In this document: piece after piece, positions 41,359 to 53,900 of the stretch
Layout of the letters: each line of letters begins with the position of its first letter
Numbering within the stretch: position 1 is the stretch's first letter
Origin: Nymphaea colorata
Taxonomy: Eukaryota > Streptophyta > Magnoliopsida > Nymphaeales > Nymphaeaceae
Assembly (NCBI RefSeq): GCF_008831285.2
Contig: NC_045146.1
Coordinates: 7,886,972 to 7,950,971, forward strand
Length of the DNA stretch: 64,000 nt
Direction of reading: 5' to 3'
The notes under the pieces: generated by a model
Seen by the model: the letters and a program-made list of their open reading frames with translations, nothing else
Told to the model about the DNA's origin: nothing
Databases searched by the model: none
Translations under genes and position numbers: made by a program

Positions 41359-44300
41359 GGAAACATGCAGATAAGTATAAACATTTTCATATGCATAGGA
41401 ATCACTATGGGCATATTAGCTTTCTACTATATAGCCTCTCCTTTTCCTTCATTTGCTCCTTGGTGGTGTCTGTTTCTGTGAATGCATGTTTATGGGGATC
41501 TTTGGTTTCTATAAATTTGGGTATTCGGGGCTGGAAAGCTTGTGGTTTGTAGGTCAGACAAGCAAACAGTTAGTCTGTCCACAAGGGGGACATTGATACT
41601 TATTTTTGTTTCTTTTGTTTTTTTTTCTCCCCTTTCTGTTGCCTTTGATTACTGCTGAAATTCTATTCAAACCCTAATCTCTTATTTTTTTGTCCAAACA
41701 CCAAACTCTGGTCTAAACACCATATGTAGAATGGCGACAATGGCTGCTTGATATCCATTTTCACTTTGTTGGCTGCGACATAAACCCCTGATGGAATGTG
41801 TTCATTGTTCTTCTTTTTTGATCTTTCACAAGTATGTCTATCTTGTTTTTGAGGGTTGCCTATACCCGACAGGTTGAGAGTAGTTTGTTTTGGCCTTTTC
41901 ATGTTAATGGTAGGTGAATTTTCTACAGTTTTGCTCTTTTTGCTCGTGTGTTTTTGTTGGTGGAGAATGTTTTCCACTTATGGTCCGATGAGCCCCATCT
42001 AGTCTGAGGAGCTCATCCTGAGTTCAGACGAAGGCTATCTTTGAAAAGGACGGGGATTTTGACGAGAACGTGAGTTTTCTTATTAGCTTGTGGCTTCAAT
42101 TCGGTCGGTTCGGCATGCTAACAAGTTGAACAGTTTTGAAACATTATGGAGTCCAATGTAAAAGGATTCTATATCGTCTACGCTTCGCAATACAAATGAC
42201 CTGTTGCTTCAACCCGAGTCGCTTCGGACGTTGTCGGATGTCTAAAAAACCCTCTAACCAACATAGTTTTGGAATATAGAAATCCATTTTGAAAGGTTGG
42301 ATCAAAAGTTGAATGAAGTCCCCGCTTGGTGTCCACTCTATTCAGCTCGTTCTAGTGACAAAATTGCTGTACATGACGTTACGGTTTCTCTTTTTGGTGG
42401 ACGCGTGACTTTAATTTGTTGTAATTCTTTGATGCTCTTTGGATCCTGATGTGGTCACAGGATAAATTGCTAGTAGAGCATTTAATTTAATGTCATGCAC
42501 GGTGACCCTTATTTTATGAAAATGAACGGGTCTGAAGACAATAAATGGGCACTTGAGGCCCTTAACACATTTTATTTGAAAGTAAATAAGATGTTGAGTT
42601 GGTGAAGGGTCCTGGGACGCGCGAAATCCGGTTTATTTGCAAGCACTTGTGCTTATACTTCGTATAGAAGGAGAAAACTAAAGAGGAGGTAGTAGTACTG
42701 TGACTGATAATGTTATCCTGACAGTGTTGGAGTCTTGGAAATTGGGTTGTTCCAAAGCCGAACCTCCGAGATTTGTACCCAGGGTTTGCAGTGGTGTTGG
42801 GAGGTCAGGGGCGGCTGTCGGTTCTGACTTCTTAACTTCTCCAAAACATTTTTCTTTGGTCTTTTAATCGCCATCCGACTGGTGGACTATACTCCCTTGA
42901 CGCGTGTTCCCGCTTATGTGTCATAACGAAATGTAGTAAGGCGTAAAGTGGACCTTTAATAATGGAGCATGATAACTGTAAGAGCTTGTTTGCTTGTACC
43001 ATTAGGATGTTAATAAACTTCTCACGTAGCATTAATTCATCTTTGAAACAAATTAGCGATGAGGGATGACGTCTTTGCATGTATAAATGATGAATGGACC
43101 AATCAAAAGACATGAAAAACCCCCTTTTTTTTGGAAGGGGTGGTGAGAGAGAGAGAGGCCACGCACTGAAAAGGATCTAACAACACCAGAATCCAATTCT
43201 ATGCGGTATATCTGCGGATTCTCCAAAGCCAACCGCAGTTAACTAGGCACGCCTACCTATGAAAGGCTTGTCATCAAATGGTAGGAGCATCTCTAGGTCA
43301 GTCTGACTAAGGAGCCAACAATTAGTCATTCGGGGCATTTATCAGACCCCAGTTCCGGGTCTTCGTAGTCTGGTGTTATCTGGCCCAACTTACACCGTCT
43401 AAAGTGGAAGCATCCAAGCTGAAGAATCAATTCCTAAACCTCTCTCGGTAAAATATCTTTCTAGAAGTTGTATATATATGGGTGTCTTTCCGTCACCGAA
43501 TCTGCTTGATCATCTACATAAAAGTGGCAAGTTCAACCCTTGGTTGCTTTATTGGTATTATTCCTTCAAATGATGCTCACCGTAAAAGGAAAAAGAGGAA
43601 AAGATTCCTTCAAAGTGAACGTGACATGCTTCACATGGCACTGCAGATGCAAAAGATGGCCAATATTTCCATCGGCCGTCCGCGCGTCTGATTTAGGTGA
43701 TGGGTGTTATATACCTTGTTGAAATTTCAGGGTTCTGAGCCATTAGTTCTAAGGCTGTAGGAATCCGGAGACCTTCACCATACAAGCAAGGGAGGTTTGC
43801 CTGATAAGGTTTTTAGGTTATCAAGTGACAAGACATGAGGTTGATTTCCCGTTATGCCCATAACACGTGTTGAGGGGCATTGTTGTCATTTTATGTGGAT
43901 ATCTTTTTTTTTTTCCCAACCACTTTTGCCTTTCTAGAGGGGAATCTTCCATTTAGCCATCAAGGGCATTTTGGTAATTTCTATGAGCCAGAATATATCA
44001 CCTGCTCTGGCAAGTTGGAAACCTGAATAAAACTCTTCGGATTTCCGGTCTTCGTGATAAAATTAAAAAAAAAAAAGAAATGATAAACGAAAAAGTGCTT
44101 ATGAAAGCGTCAACTGGGGACCGGCAATCTTCGGCATGTGGTGGTCTAGCGTGTTCGGTTTGAAGATCAGAGCAAAGGCAGCACACACCTGCTAGCTATA
44201 AGCAATAAACTTTACAATTAAAGACCTTGAAAAGTTTGGAGGAGGTAAAAGGTTCCATCAAAACTCGATCTCGTGAAAGAAAAAGTTGGGGACTCATCTT

Positions 44301-45133
44301 TGGTCGACTTCTGCCTAATCACCCATGAACAAAAGAAAACGTTCGCTTTCTCCCAAGGGGATCAATGGATCTGCCTGGTTAAAGACCACTGCCTGCTGGT
44401 CATTCCAAAATAAATCGGAATTTATATTCATTGAGTTCGTATTTTGGCATGACCTTTCGTTCCCTCGTTTTCTTTTCGTTTTCCTTTCTCTAGAAGGCTT
44501 CGTTAAATCATCACATATAACAAGGTGGTTATATGTACCACATTGCGTGATGAATCGTGCTTCTTGTATCCTTTGTGCAGAAGAAGAGCTAAAAGCCACG
44601 AGGAGTCGGAAAGCTACGAGGGGCTGAATAGCCGCCATTGTTGGCGTAAATGTCGCCGTGGCCGCCGGAGTCGCTGCCTGGTGCTCTAAATGGATGATCT
44701 CTTCGATCTTTTGCCTGCAGTTTCCTTGGAGCCAGCAGGGTAAAGACCTTTTCCTTTTTAGTGGGGATGTAACCAAATGAAGAGAGTAAGGCAACCTGCG
44801 CTTCTGTTTACTGTGCTTCGATTGGTTGTCTCAATAAATTCCTGCTAACGTTTTCAAATTAGGTTGAGGTTCCGAGGGGTCATCATTTACCGAACTAGAG
44901 TGACCAACTGTGGTTGAGTCTCGCAAAAAACACCTAGATCAATGCCAACCAAAGACAAAATTATGCTTTATAGAGACAATTGATCAGACAAGAGGAAAGA
45001 ACTCATCTGGCCAAAGTTGGCCACTTGGAGAAGCATCTTCATAAATCTCCAACTGCCCATGAACAGGGAAAGAATGTGGACGGGTACTCCTCCTGCGGCA
45101 AATTTAGGATAAATTAAGAAAGGGACATGAACT
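41359..45133. other. Calmodulin 3' UTR, then no clear gene
   Basis: The first roughly 300 bases are T-rich, as in plant 3' UTRs. The rest, to 45.1 kb, has frames of 60-160 codons without recognisable domains. One weak exon candidate lies at 44589-44714 (listed separately). An (AG)n run lies near 43146-43159. Confidence 0.45.
44589..44714 (-). other. Candidate terminal exon, protein not recognised
   Basis: After a CTGCAG acceptor, the minus strand reads AKDRRDHPFRAPGSDSGGHG, then DIYANNGGYSAPRSFPTPRG, F and stop. That is 41 residues in an unbroken frame. The Gly/Ser/Pro-rich, hydrophilic composition looks like a real protein C-terminus. However, overlapping frames are also open here (44315-44794 minus), and no upstream exon was identified. 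Confidence 0.25.
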
Positions 45134-45141
45134 TATAGCAG

Positions 45142-45542
45142 TAGGGATGTACAGAGTTCAGCCAACTCAGGCTCCGCTCAAACTTGCCTGTTTAAACTCT
45201 ACTCATTTAATAACGAGACGAGCTCGAGTTTGAGCTGACACAGGTGAGTCATAAATGTGTTGAGTTTGAGTTGTCTGACTGACTCATGTCTTCCATGTTT
45301 GTTAATCTTTAGGGGTATGTCGATAATTTTTTATGAAATTTAACACCCTTTTTGTGCTTTTCATTTCCATTAAAAAAATAGTGTATGAGCCAAGTGAAAC
45401 AAGCTTAAACGAGTCGAGCTCCAACTCAGTTTTTCAAGTTGAGCTCGAGCTCGCCTCATAAAGCTCGACTTGAGCTCAAGCCGAGCAATATGTAACTCAA
45501 GTCGAACTTGAACTAGCCAAGCTAGGACTCGATACATTCTTA
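45142..45542. mobile_element. hAT-type MITE, 401 bp
   Basis: The ends are TAGGGATGTAC (45142-45152) and ATACATTCTTA (45532-45542), inverted at 8 of 11 positions. The flanking 8-mers TATAGCAG and TACAGCAG match at 7 of 8. The core is rich in GAGCTCGAG/CTCGACTTGAGCTC words like the elements at 32238 and 50120. Confidence 0.7.
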
Positions 45543-45689
45543 TACAGCAGTCACACGCTTTCTAGATGCTCATAATATGGAATCTTATAAAACTTACGGA
45601 ACATGAAATGTGAGGAGCTTGTCTACACAGAGTCCTCAAAACTGCTGACATACGCAATGGGGCATGGATGTGGCAGCTAGCACGAAACG

Positions 45690-46100
45690 AACTAGCAAGA
45701 GGAGAATTTTGTCATGCATAGTAAAAGAGTTGAAGAGGTATTGCCACAAGGTTCGTGTAAGAACGGAGGACGGAGTGAAAAGAAGGGAGAGATAGGGAAC
45801 AACGAGAAGGGGGCAGACGAAATTGCTCTCACTTGGTTATTAGACGATAGGGTTACAGTATTTATATGAGTACAGGCAAAGAATAAATCAAATGGCCTTA
45901 CATTATTTATGAGCACAGGTAAAGAATAAATAAATACAAATGCCCAACGATACATTAGCAAATTTACAGGTCAATAAATCCATTTACAGACCAGCTAATT
46001 CTGCTATGATCATCATAGAAAGGGGAATAAGAAGGAGATTCTAGATTATTCCACCTGAGTCTAGCACTTCCAGCAAATCTTGCATATCGTGCTTGACTTT
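45690..46100 (-). mobile_element. Possible LTR remnant
   Basis: On the minus strand CTCATATAAATACTG (TATA-like, near 45862) is followed by a pyrimidine-rich leader and preceded by ATGCAAGATTTGCTGGAAGT and GGTGGAATAATCTAGAATCT. This layout resembles a copia LTR. Inside, TATGAGTACAGGCAAAGAAT recurs as TATGAGCACAGGTAAAGAAT about 43 bases away. No PBS or coding region adjoins it, so it could be a solo LTR. The borders are approximate. Confidence 0.35.
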
Positions 46101-47339
46101 AAGGTTCAGAAATTGAGTTTTTCCAGGTGCCTCTAGAAACATATGCGCAATTAATTTGAGTATTTGAAGATACAAAGGCTGATTGAATAAGGCTATATTT
46201 GTACTCAATAAGTAGCTTTAAGAATTTGTGTTCAGAGAGAGGGGGGACGACCCCTTTGTATAGGTGTCTGGGAGAGAAAAACTCTTCCAAACTTTGGATG
46301 CATGACTAAACCAAACCTCCCTTAGCAATCGTGCCTCCTCAAAACCATAGGTCATACTCAAAACAACTTTGGGTTATGTCATGCATTTTGAAGGCAAAAA
46401 TCCGCTTTTTTCATTTGTCCCAGAGTCAATTCAATAAAGTCCTCGATTCTGTTTCAACTAAAATGAACTATAGAGAATTATGTACAATTCATGAATAACA
46501 GTTTTTGTTGACATCTGGCATACAATATGAAATTGAGAGAGACATTTTTTGCATAGAACCTTGTGTTATGCATGTGTTCAGATTCATTAAATCTAGATCA
46601 TGGATATGGATATGGTTTTGATATCCAAAGCAAGACCTAGATCCAAAGAAAGTTCTAAAAAATAAATCTGGACATGATACTCTAATCTGGATTAGGGATC
46701 ATATAGAGAAATCTAGAAGAGAGATCTGAATTTAAATAGATACAAAATTCATATCTAGAAATTGATACAGACATCTGGGATTGAATGATAGTTGGTGGGC
46801 ATGGTATGAGTAAGTCCAATTCCCTTTTAATGCCTTTAATTTTTCTACCGTTGCTTCTCTCCAACAAGGACATTGACTAATCACCAAAGGAGATGGGGTC
46901 CATCTGGCATGAAAAAAAACTTGGTGACTAGGAGAGAAGTTGCTAAAATAAACTACAAAAGGGGATACCTAGTTGTTGAACCATCCCTCGAAAACAATTG
47001 TGATATTGAGCTTGAAGTGGCCATACTACAATAATTTTTTTTAAGTGAATCAAAGGGCTTGCAAATGTGTTTAGAGAGGCAAAATGCTAAACTTCCATTG
47101 AATTGGGGCCACGATTTGATAGATTTGGAAGCAGTGGGTCTTCTTGAGTTTGCTAGAGGATCTTAAGAAAATTCAAATTCAAGTAAATCTTATCAAGAAA
47201 GCTTTCATCAAGATAACTCCAACTGTATGAAGTTCAACAATTTCTCAAGGGAAGGAAAACTTTTAAATGACAAATAGTACTATAAATCATATTTAAAACG
47301 ATCTGATCCTCCTTTATTTACAACAGCATTATCTTTTCC
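46101..47339. other. No gene recognised
   Basis: AT-rich sequence with short open frames on the minus strand (46099-46290, 46682-46873). None resembles a known family. Confidence 0.4.
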
Positions 47340-48320
47340 CTTAATTGCCTTGTAACTGATTTTTTTTTATTAAGGGTAACTATCACACTTGTATGGCAAG
47401 AGTGTAGGAGTGAGAGGAGGTAGGTGGATTCTCCACCAAACCTCTATAATCATCTATAATTTTCTTTTTTTTGCTTATTTTCATTTTTGTTTTTTTCCTC
47501 GTGTCGCCATATGGTATCAGAGAGTTCTTCTTATAGAAAACATTAATTTTTGGGGTATCACTCAAGTGGGACATGCTGCATGTATGAAGCTGTGGCGGTT
47601 CGTTGCTTCTTGCATGAGTTCCCTCTGCTTCTTTCATCATGGCTGCTGTTGATGTTTCTACATTTGGTAGATCACGTTGAAATGAGATGAGTTCTAGATC
47701 TGGTGTTTTTCTCTTCGTTAATGCACCAACCAACCTTCAACTTTTCCTTTCTATGAAACTCACCACTAACAATTTCTTGCTACGGGAGAGTGTTTCTTCC
47801 CTTACTTGTTTCATATAATGTACTTGGATGTATTGATGGCTCATGTGAATGTCCGGCCAATACCATTAAAGAAAATGGTATTGAAAAGACCAAAGAATGT
47901 TTAGAGTGGTATAAACTGGATCAACTCTTACTGAGCTTGATTATAACTTCATTATCTCAAAAACTCCGTGCTCAAGTTGTAGCTTTGAGAACTTCCTTTG
48001 GCATCTAGAAGGCTCTCAAATCTACTTATGCTACCCACTTGAGATCGCAAGTAATGCAGCCCAAGGAGTAGTTGGCGACTTTGAAAAAAGGATAAAAAAT
48101 TATGGATGATCTTTTCCAAAAATGATTTCTCATCAATTAGTGATTGCTTCAAAGCCAACATAAGAAGATGAATTGACATTACATATTCTTTGAGCTCTAC
48201 CAAGTGAATATGCAAATGCTATCAATTTATTGAATCGTGTCAAGAAGGTATATTTACCTCTGAAACTTCTTTCCAAGTGTTTACCTAATTTTAATATTTT
48301 CCTTTGCCATGGTTTGCTTC
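47340..48320 (+). mobile_element. Ty1-copia 5' fragment: LTR end, primer site, gag
   Basis: The perfect copia primer-binding site TGGTATCAGAG (47512-47522) follows an LTR-like end (CCTCGTGTCGCCA). Gag follows with YNVLGCIDGSCECPA (from about 47812), then WYKLDQLLLSLIITSLSQKL (near 47908) and VVALRTSFGI up to a stop at 48006. After a frame break it continues with LPSEYANAINLLNRVKK at about 48195-48245. Several stops and frameshifts inactivate it. No protease or polymerase follows, so only the 5' end was retained. The left limit of the LTR is uncertain. Confidence 0.75.
47512..47522 (+). promoter_or_regulatory. Retrotransposon primer-binding site (initiator Met-tRNA)
   Basis: TGGTATCAGAG is the standard Ty1-copia minus-strand primer site, complementary to the 3' end of plant initiator methionine tRNA. 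Confidence 0.8.
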
Positions 48321-48481
48321 TGCAACTACGACACTACAATGACATACTGGGTTCTTTATTTGCTATAATTTCAAGCAAAAGAAATGCGGAAAGGAGAGAA
48401 GTAGTAAGAGTGGAAGAGAAGACTCTTAAAAATTTTGATATTTTTCGTTTGTTCCTAATTTTGGGATAACCTAAGCTCCAT

Positions 48482-48964
48482 CACATCTTATAAAAAAAAA
48501 AAGAGATGCCTTTACTGATGTGAAAGGAGACGTTCATAAAAACTTTTACTAACACAAAGTCTGGCATCAATAAAGACGTTTTTTCTGACGTCTAAGCACA
48601 TGGATGAAGCATAAATGTTTATTGACGTTGCACTGCAATGTCAGTAATAAATCATCTTCATTGACATTTAGGATAGCGCCCATAAAAACATTCAATGATT
48701 TTCTTTTTCAATGTTTACTTACGTTAGTGAAGCATGGTCAAGCGACTAACAAGGCTGCTTCAGTGACATTGTTTTCTAAAGGAAGGAACATCAGTAATAA
48801 GAAACCTTTATCGACGTTGCACTATAATGTTAGTAATAATAAACTTTGCTTATGTTTTTGTGGAACATCAACAAAAGGATTGGTGACTTTCTTTTATCAT
48901 TGGACTAAATATCAATAGAAGTGTTATTGTCATATTAATGATTTTCACTAATGTTTTTGTAGTG
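48482..48964. mobile_element. CACTA-like non-autonomous remnant
   Basis: The right end reads TGTTTTTGTAGTG (48952-48964), the complement of CACTACAAAAACA, the terminal sequence of CACTA elements. Inside, TTATTGACGTTGCACTGCAA followed by TGTCAGTAATAA (48618) returns as TTATCGACGTTGCACTATAA followed by TGTTAGTAATAA (near 48808). Other ACGTT/AACGT and TTAGTGAA words recur, like subterminal repeats. The left end is degenerate and placed only approximately. No transposase is visible. Confidence 0.5.
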
Positions 48965-50119
48965 TTAATAAAAGTTGCCTTCTTTTTGGTAGTACCGGCA
49001 CTTAATATCTGGAAAAGCCATTATTGGTGTTGCCTACCATTTCAACACAAAATATAAAAGATGCATCGAAAATCTCTCGGTAGACGTGTCATAAAATAAC
49101 CTAAACCAGAAAAACTTTGATTCCCTATTTGGTTGCAGGGAAAGGAAGAGAAAGGAAGGGACATGGTGGTCATTTTTATGTTTGGTTGGTGAATTAAAAC
49201 TGAAGGAAAGAAAAGAAAAAAAAAAAAACATGTTTGGATGCAAGAGAAAAGAAAAGAGAGGGAGCGAAAGGAAATGAAAGATCAATACAAATCTAATCCC
49301 TCAAAGAGATCGGGTCACAAAGGAAAGGCGTGTGACATCCTTTCCTTCCCTTTTCTTTCCTCTGTTTTCTCTTCTCATTGTTCTTTATTCCCTTTCCTTT
49401 CTATCTATTATTTTTCCTTGCTTTCCTTCCTCTGCATAAAAACAACTTTGGTCTTTGGAAAATAGATAAATAAAATTTTGTAATTAGACATGTATTTTGA
49501 AATATCCCAAAATCAGCATAGAGAGCTTTCTCCTATCTAATAAAATAACAGTTACTCCAAAGTAGAGTTTTTCAAATAAGCTACAAGAAAAGAGATCGCC
49601 AAAAAAGCAATTTCCTAAAGAAAAATAAAAACCAAACAATATAACCCAAAACCTGAGTTATAGGTGGGTTTCTCTGTAACAGAAAACCAAAAGCCTGCTC
49701 TGGAAATTCACAATAAATCAAGACTGGAAAAATGTAAATTTGGGCAGCCTAATTGCTTACTAAAATCAAGTTAAAACTCAAAGTATATCTATGATGAAAC
49801 AGTACCATTTGCATATTTCTGCTATAGTAAAGTAGTAACTAATTGATCCATGCCAAATTCATGGCTAGTGATTTAGAATCATCCATGCATCTCGATGGTG
49901 TATGGTTTTCTTTTTCTCTTTTTCCCTTTCTCACTTTTTTTTTGGTGATTTTCTTTTTTAATATTTCTAATTTCTCTTCAAATGATTAGGCCCGGTTAAT
50001 TTATTTATTATCAAGGGTGAAATATACAATCAGTTTCAACGCATGCATATATTCCCATACTCAGCATATGAATTTCATAAGAGTACTCTAAGGTTGAGCT
50101 TGAAAGGGTGAGGGATCAC
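48965..50119. other. No gene; purine/pyrimidine-rich inverted stretch
   Basis: About 49130-49275 is AGGAAAG-rich and 49335-49435 is CTTTCC-rich. This gives a loose inverted arrangement around ATGTTTGGATGCAAGAG. It may be a degenerate foldback element, but no clean ends were found. The rest is AT-rich and featureless. Confidence 0.4.
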
Positions 50120-50406
50120 TAGGTCTATTTATGAGCGACTTCAAGTCAAGTTGAACAATGCTCGGGCTCGCATGTTTTGAAAGAAACTTGAACTCGGCTT
50201 GAGCTTGATTTCATTAGCTCGAGCCCGACTCGACTCGATTAACCTCGAGCCAAAGATTGGCTTGAACACGACTCGACTCGTTTAGGTTGTCGAGTTTATT
50301 TCTTAACTCAAACTTGACTCGTTTAATAAATGAGTAGTGTTTGAGTAAATTTTATGGAGCGAGTTTCAGTCCAAGTCGAGTTAGTTAAACTCGTTAAACA
50401 GCCCTA
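50120..50406. mobile_element. hAT-type MITE, 287 bp, upstream of the FSH gene
   Basis: Inverted ends TAGGTCTATTTA (50120-50131) and TAAACAGCCCTA (50395-50406) match at 10 of 12. The flanking 8-mers GGGATCAC and GGGATCAT match at 7 of 8. The core has CTCGAGCCCGACTCGACTCG-type words. It ends about 530 bp before the FSH start codon. Confidence 0.8.
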
Positions 50407-50724
50407 GGGATCATCGGCCGGTTACCTCTTCCAATTAAATTGCGTGGGCTTGAAAGGTACTTAATTTTCTTCTATAGAAATAATAAAAGTAAATTGGATG
50501 GGCCTGAAAGTTACTTAATTTCCTATAGAAATAATAAATAAGAAACCTTGGAATCCAGGCGTCCAGGTACGTGGACGAATGACGCGCAGGCGGGGGCGGT
50601 TGGCTTTTATGGCCCACGACGACGCACCGTAGGCACTTTAACCTTTTGGGAAAATAATAATGAGAGTAGTTGGAACGTGATCGCTACCGGTGCCTCTTTA
50701 GCTACCCAAGCAAGTCCTGCGGAC

Positions 50725-50732
50725 CCACGTGG
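50725..50732 (+). promoter_or_regulatory. G-box (CCACGTGG) upstream of the FSH gene
   Basis: A perfect palindromic CCACGTGG lies 205 bp before the FSH start codon in a GC-rich, promoter-like segment (50550-50860). It is the binding core of plant bZIP and bHLH regulators; its use here is inferred. The TATATA run at 50874-50892 could serve as the TATA region. Confidence 0.55.
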
Positions 50733-50936
50733 TTAGCACATTTGGAGAACGGCAGCTAGCCAGATTCACCGACACCTCATGACTTGGTGCGAGTGGGTTC
50801 AGCAGTTGCCCCAGCCGATGGGTTGACTGGTGGCTCATGGGTGGGCTTGCGTACACAGTTAAATTTCATCTCTATATATATATATATATATATGTATGCT
50901 CTCAACTTGGAAGTGATGAGGCAGGGGGAGAGGAAA

Positions 50937-53900
50937 ATGGAGGATCAGAGAACGACTGAGAAGAAGATGAAGATGAAGATGAAGATTCTCTGCCTCCATG
51001 GGTTCAGGACCAGTGGTGCATTCTTGCAGAAGCAGATCGAAAGATGGGATCCTACCATCTTCCAAGATTTTGAGTTGGTATCTCTCTTTTACACCACCTT
51101 TCCTTCTTCTTCGCCATCTCTTCTTCCTCTCAGATCGATTCTGAATTAAAGAGAATTTGCACACCATGTATATGTGTTGAAATTTCTTCCCTGTTTTTCC
51201 TATCATGCTTTTATCCCACTCCTTATGTATACACTCAATTCAATTTCCCTTTGTGTTATGGTTGGAATGACCCAGCTGGTGAGGTAAAACCGGGGCTCCC
51301 TTTGCTCTTTGTTATCTGCTTAGGCTAAAATTAACATGTTTCTAAGTATAGAGGTTAACCTGTTTTCTTGACACTTCTTCAAAGGTAGCATGCATTGTAA
51401 GGGTAAAAAGATTTACAGTTGTACGTACAACATGTCTTCCACCTACGCTTTCAGTTAGTTCGGGATCCACGCGGTGAGTTTTGGTTTAGGGAACAAGATC
51501 CGTCAATTGATCAAATTTAATGATAGACCGACCCCTGATCCTTTGAGTCCTTCAGTAATTGGGCCATGCCCCAAGCGATACACACCAAAACTCAGAGAGA
51601 GCCACAGTGTAGGACTCCGGTAACATGTCCATAGTCTGATTCTTGGTACCTGACTGCCCTGGCCAAGTCATCAGATCAACTCATTAATATCCAAAATTTC
51701 ATCCACATCCAAATTCATGTCCCAACTGAAATCAAAGGTACCCGACTACCTAGATCTCCTTCCAACATGCCGAAATGTCTGGAGCTATTGATTTCCAAAA
51801 TTATATCTAAGAACGAAACTAAAGCATGATCTAAACATGTCACACACGGTGAGACTCGAAAAGTTGATATCGAAATCCACGTCCTTTTAAGCTATAAGAA
51901 TCGTCTGGGCACCAAATAACTACATGCCAAGACAGACTTGATAGTAATGGAAGACGGAGAAATTCGGAATTAAGGGGCACTGATTCAAAAAGTTTTAGAT
52001 TCTTAAGGGCATCAATATTATATACAAATAAACAAATAATTTTGCCCATCAATATGAACTTTTGTTAAAAAAAAAATCATGGGATCGTGTGGGCAGCTGT
52101 CCATGGCTCCCCCACCGCTTGATAGGTATGCTTATTGGCTGGAATTCCGAAACTTTTGGAGCTGTCGATTGCTGCTGCTAGACAAAAGCAATTAGGAAAA
52201 TTTTCAGAAAAGCACTTAAAGGTTTGGAGATTGCAGAAAGTACCGCTAGCATTTCAATATTATTGAAAACATACCTAAGTCTTGAACCCCCATTCCAAAA
52301 TATATGTATAACTACTTACAAATTAGTTGATCTTCAATTAGTATATATCAAAATAAGTAAGGCGAACATAAATTCGTTTCCCTGGTTAATAGAAAGTTAT
52401 ATAAGAGAAAATAGTTGTGTTTATAAGGTTAGAATATATTTTTCATATATTTTTAGCACCAATATGACCAATTTTTTCAAATATAAAAGCTAAGTTGATA
52501 GAGATAAGCTTGTGGGTCTTTTAAATTAACCATAAAAAGGCTTACGTGCATATCTTTTACTATTTGGAAAATTTTAGGTGTTACTTCGAAAATTCTCCCA
52601 ATTCTCAATTTTCTACGACTTGATCCTTTAGAAGAAAAAAGAGACCGCATAAAAGAAAAACAAAAAGTAAAAAACCAAAGGGTTGGAAATCTTTGAAAGA
52701 GGTTCGGTTACAATCTTGGTCATTATGATTCTGCAATATGTGTGATGTGAAGTCTGCAAATACATCGAATTTGGTAATAGGGCGCTGCCATTTTTGGCGG
52801 TAACTGATCCGAATCTGATCTTAGTAGCTAATGTAATTAATTGGCTGCATCGAATTATGCTGCTTGCTTCTTTGCTCAAAACATATAGATCAATAAGCAA
52901 TGGTTTTCCTGTTGTAGGATTTCCCTGATGGAATCTTTCCGGCAGCCGGAAAATCAGATATCGAGAACATATTTCCACCACCTTACTTCGAATGGTTCCA
53001 ATATAATAAGGTACCCTTGTGCCAACCTCTCATTTTAGGTATATGTTTTAGAAAGCTTTCGTCCACTAGTAGATATATTGAGTTTGATTTTGCCAGGACT
53101 TCACGGTATATACCAATCTAGACAAGTGTATCTCCTTCCTGTGCGACTACATAGAAAGGAATGGACCCTTTGACGGTTTTCTCGGCTTCTCTCAGGTATA
53201 TGGTCTCTCTCTCTCTCTCTCTCTCTGATTCACACGCCCATGAAAAAGACCAGATTAACGCAAATAGACCTAATTGTCGTACTCGATCCTCCTTAATTAT
53301 TTCTAGAATGTAAGTTACTACTTTTTCCTACACTATTAACCATAATATTTTGACTTGTTAATGCTATGAGCATAATTAGGGATGTCAACTGATCGGATTT
53401 AGATCGGATATATCTTTAATCATATTCGCTTTTTTTTTTATATTCAAATATTTGGATTCGGATTCGAATTTGAAAAAAAAATTCATATCCGAACCCGAAT
53501 CCAAAATCTGATTTTACAATCCGAACCCGATTTTTAAATTTATATTTAAATCTAAATCAAAATTTTGAACCGGATTTTTCAATTTTCAAAATTTAATATC
53601 ATTAGATACAGTATATTTATCTAAAAATGAATCTTATTGGATATTTATGTATATCCAAATCTGAATCCGATCGGATGACATTTATTAAATCCGAATCCGA
53701 TCCGATTTCTTAATCGGATATTAAATTTTTTTCATATCCGTGGATATCTGATTTAAATAGCATATATTGACATCCCTAAGCGTAACTGACATGGTTGTAA
53801 AGTCTAATAGAAAAATGTGTGTTACAGTTACACAAATATGTTCCTTATCTAGGGTTATATTTATACTTTTTCAGGGGGCTACAATCTCCGCCCTTCTTAT

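Noticed and set aside
44315-44794. 159-codon minus-strand frame containing MAAIQPLVAFRLLVAFSSSS
   Set aside because: No family was recognised, and composition shifts abruptly along its length. A shorter exon in another frame (44589-44714) is no less plausible, so it was not called as a gene.
50784-50936. Upstream in-frame extension of the FSH protein starting MVRVGSAVAPADG
   Set aside because: It translates the TATATA promoter run as IYIYIYMY and precedes the conserved N-terminal strand, so the ATG at 50937 fits better.
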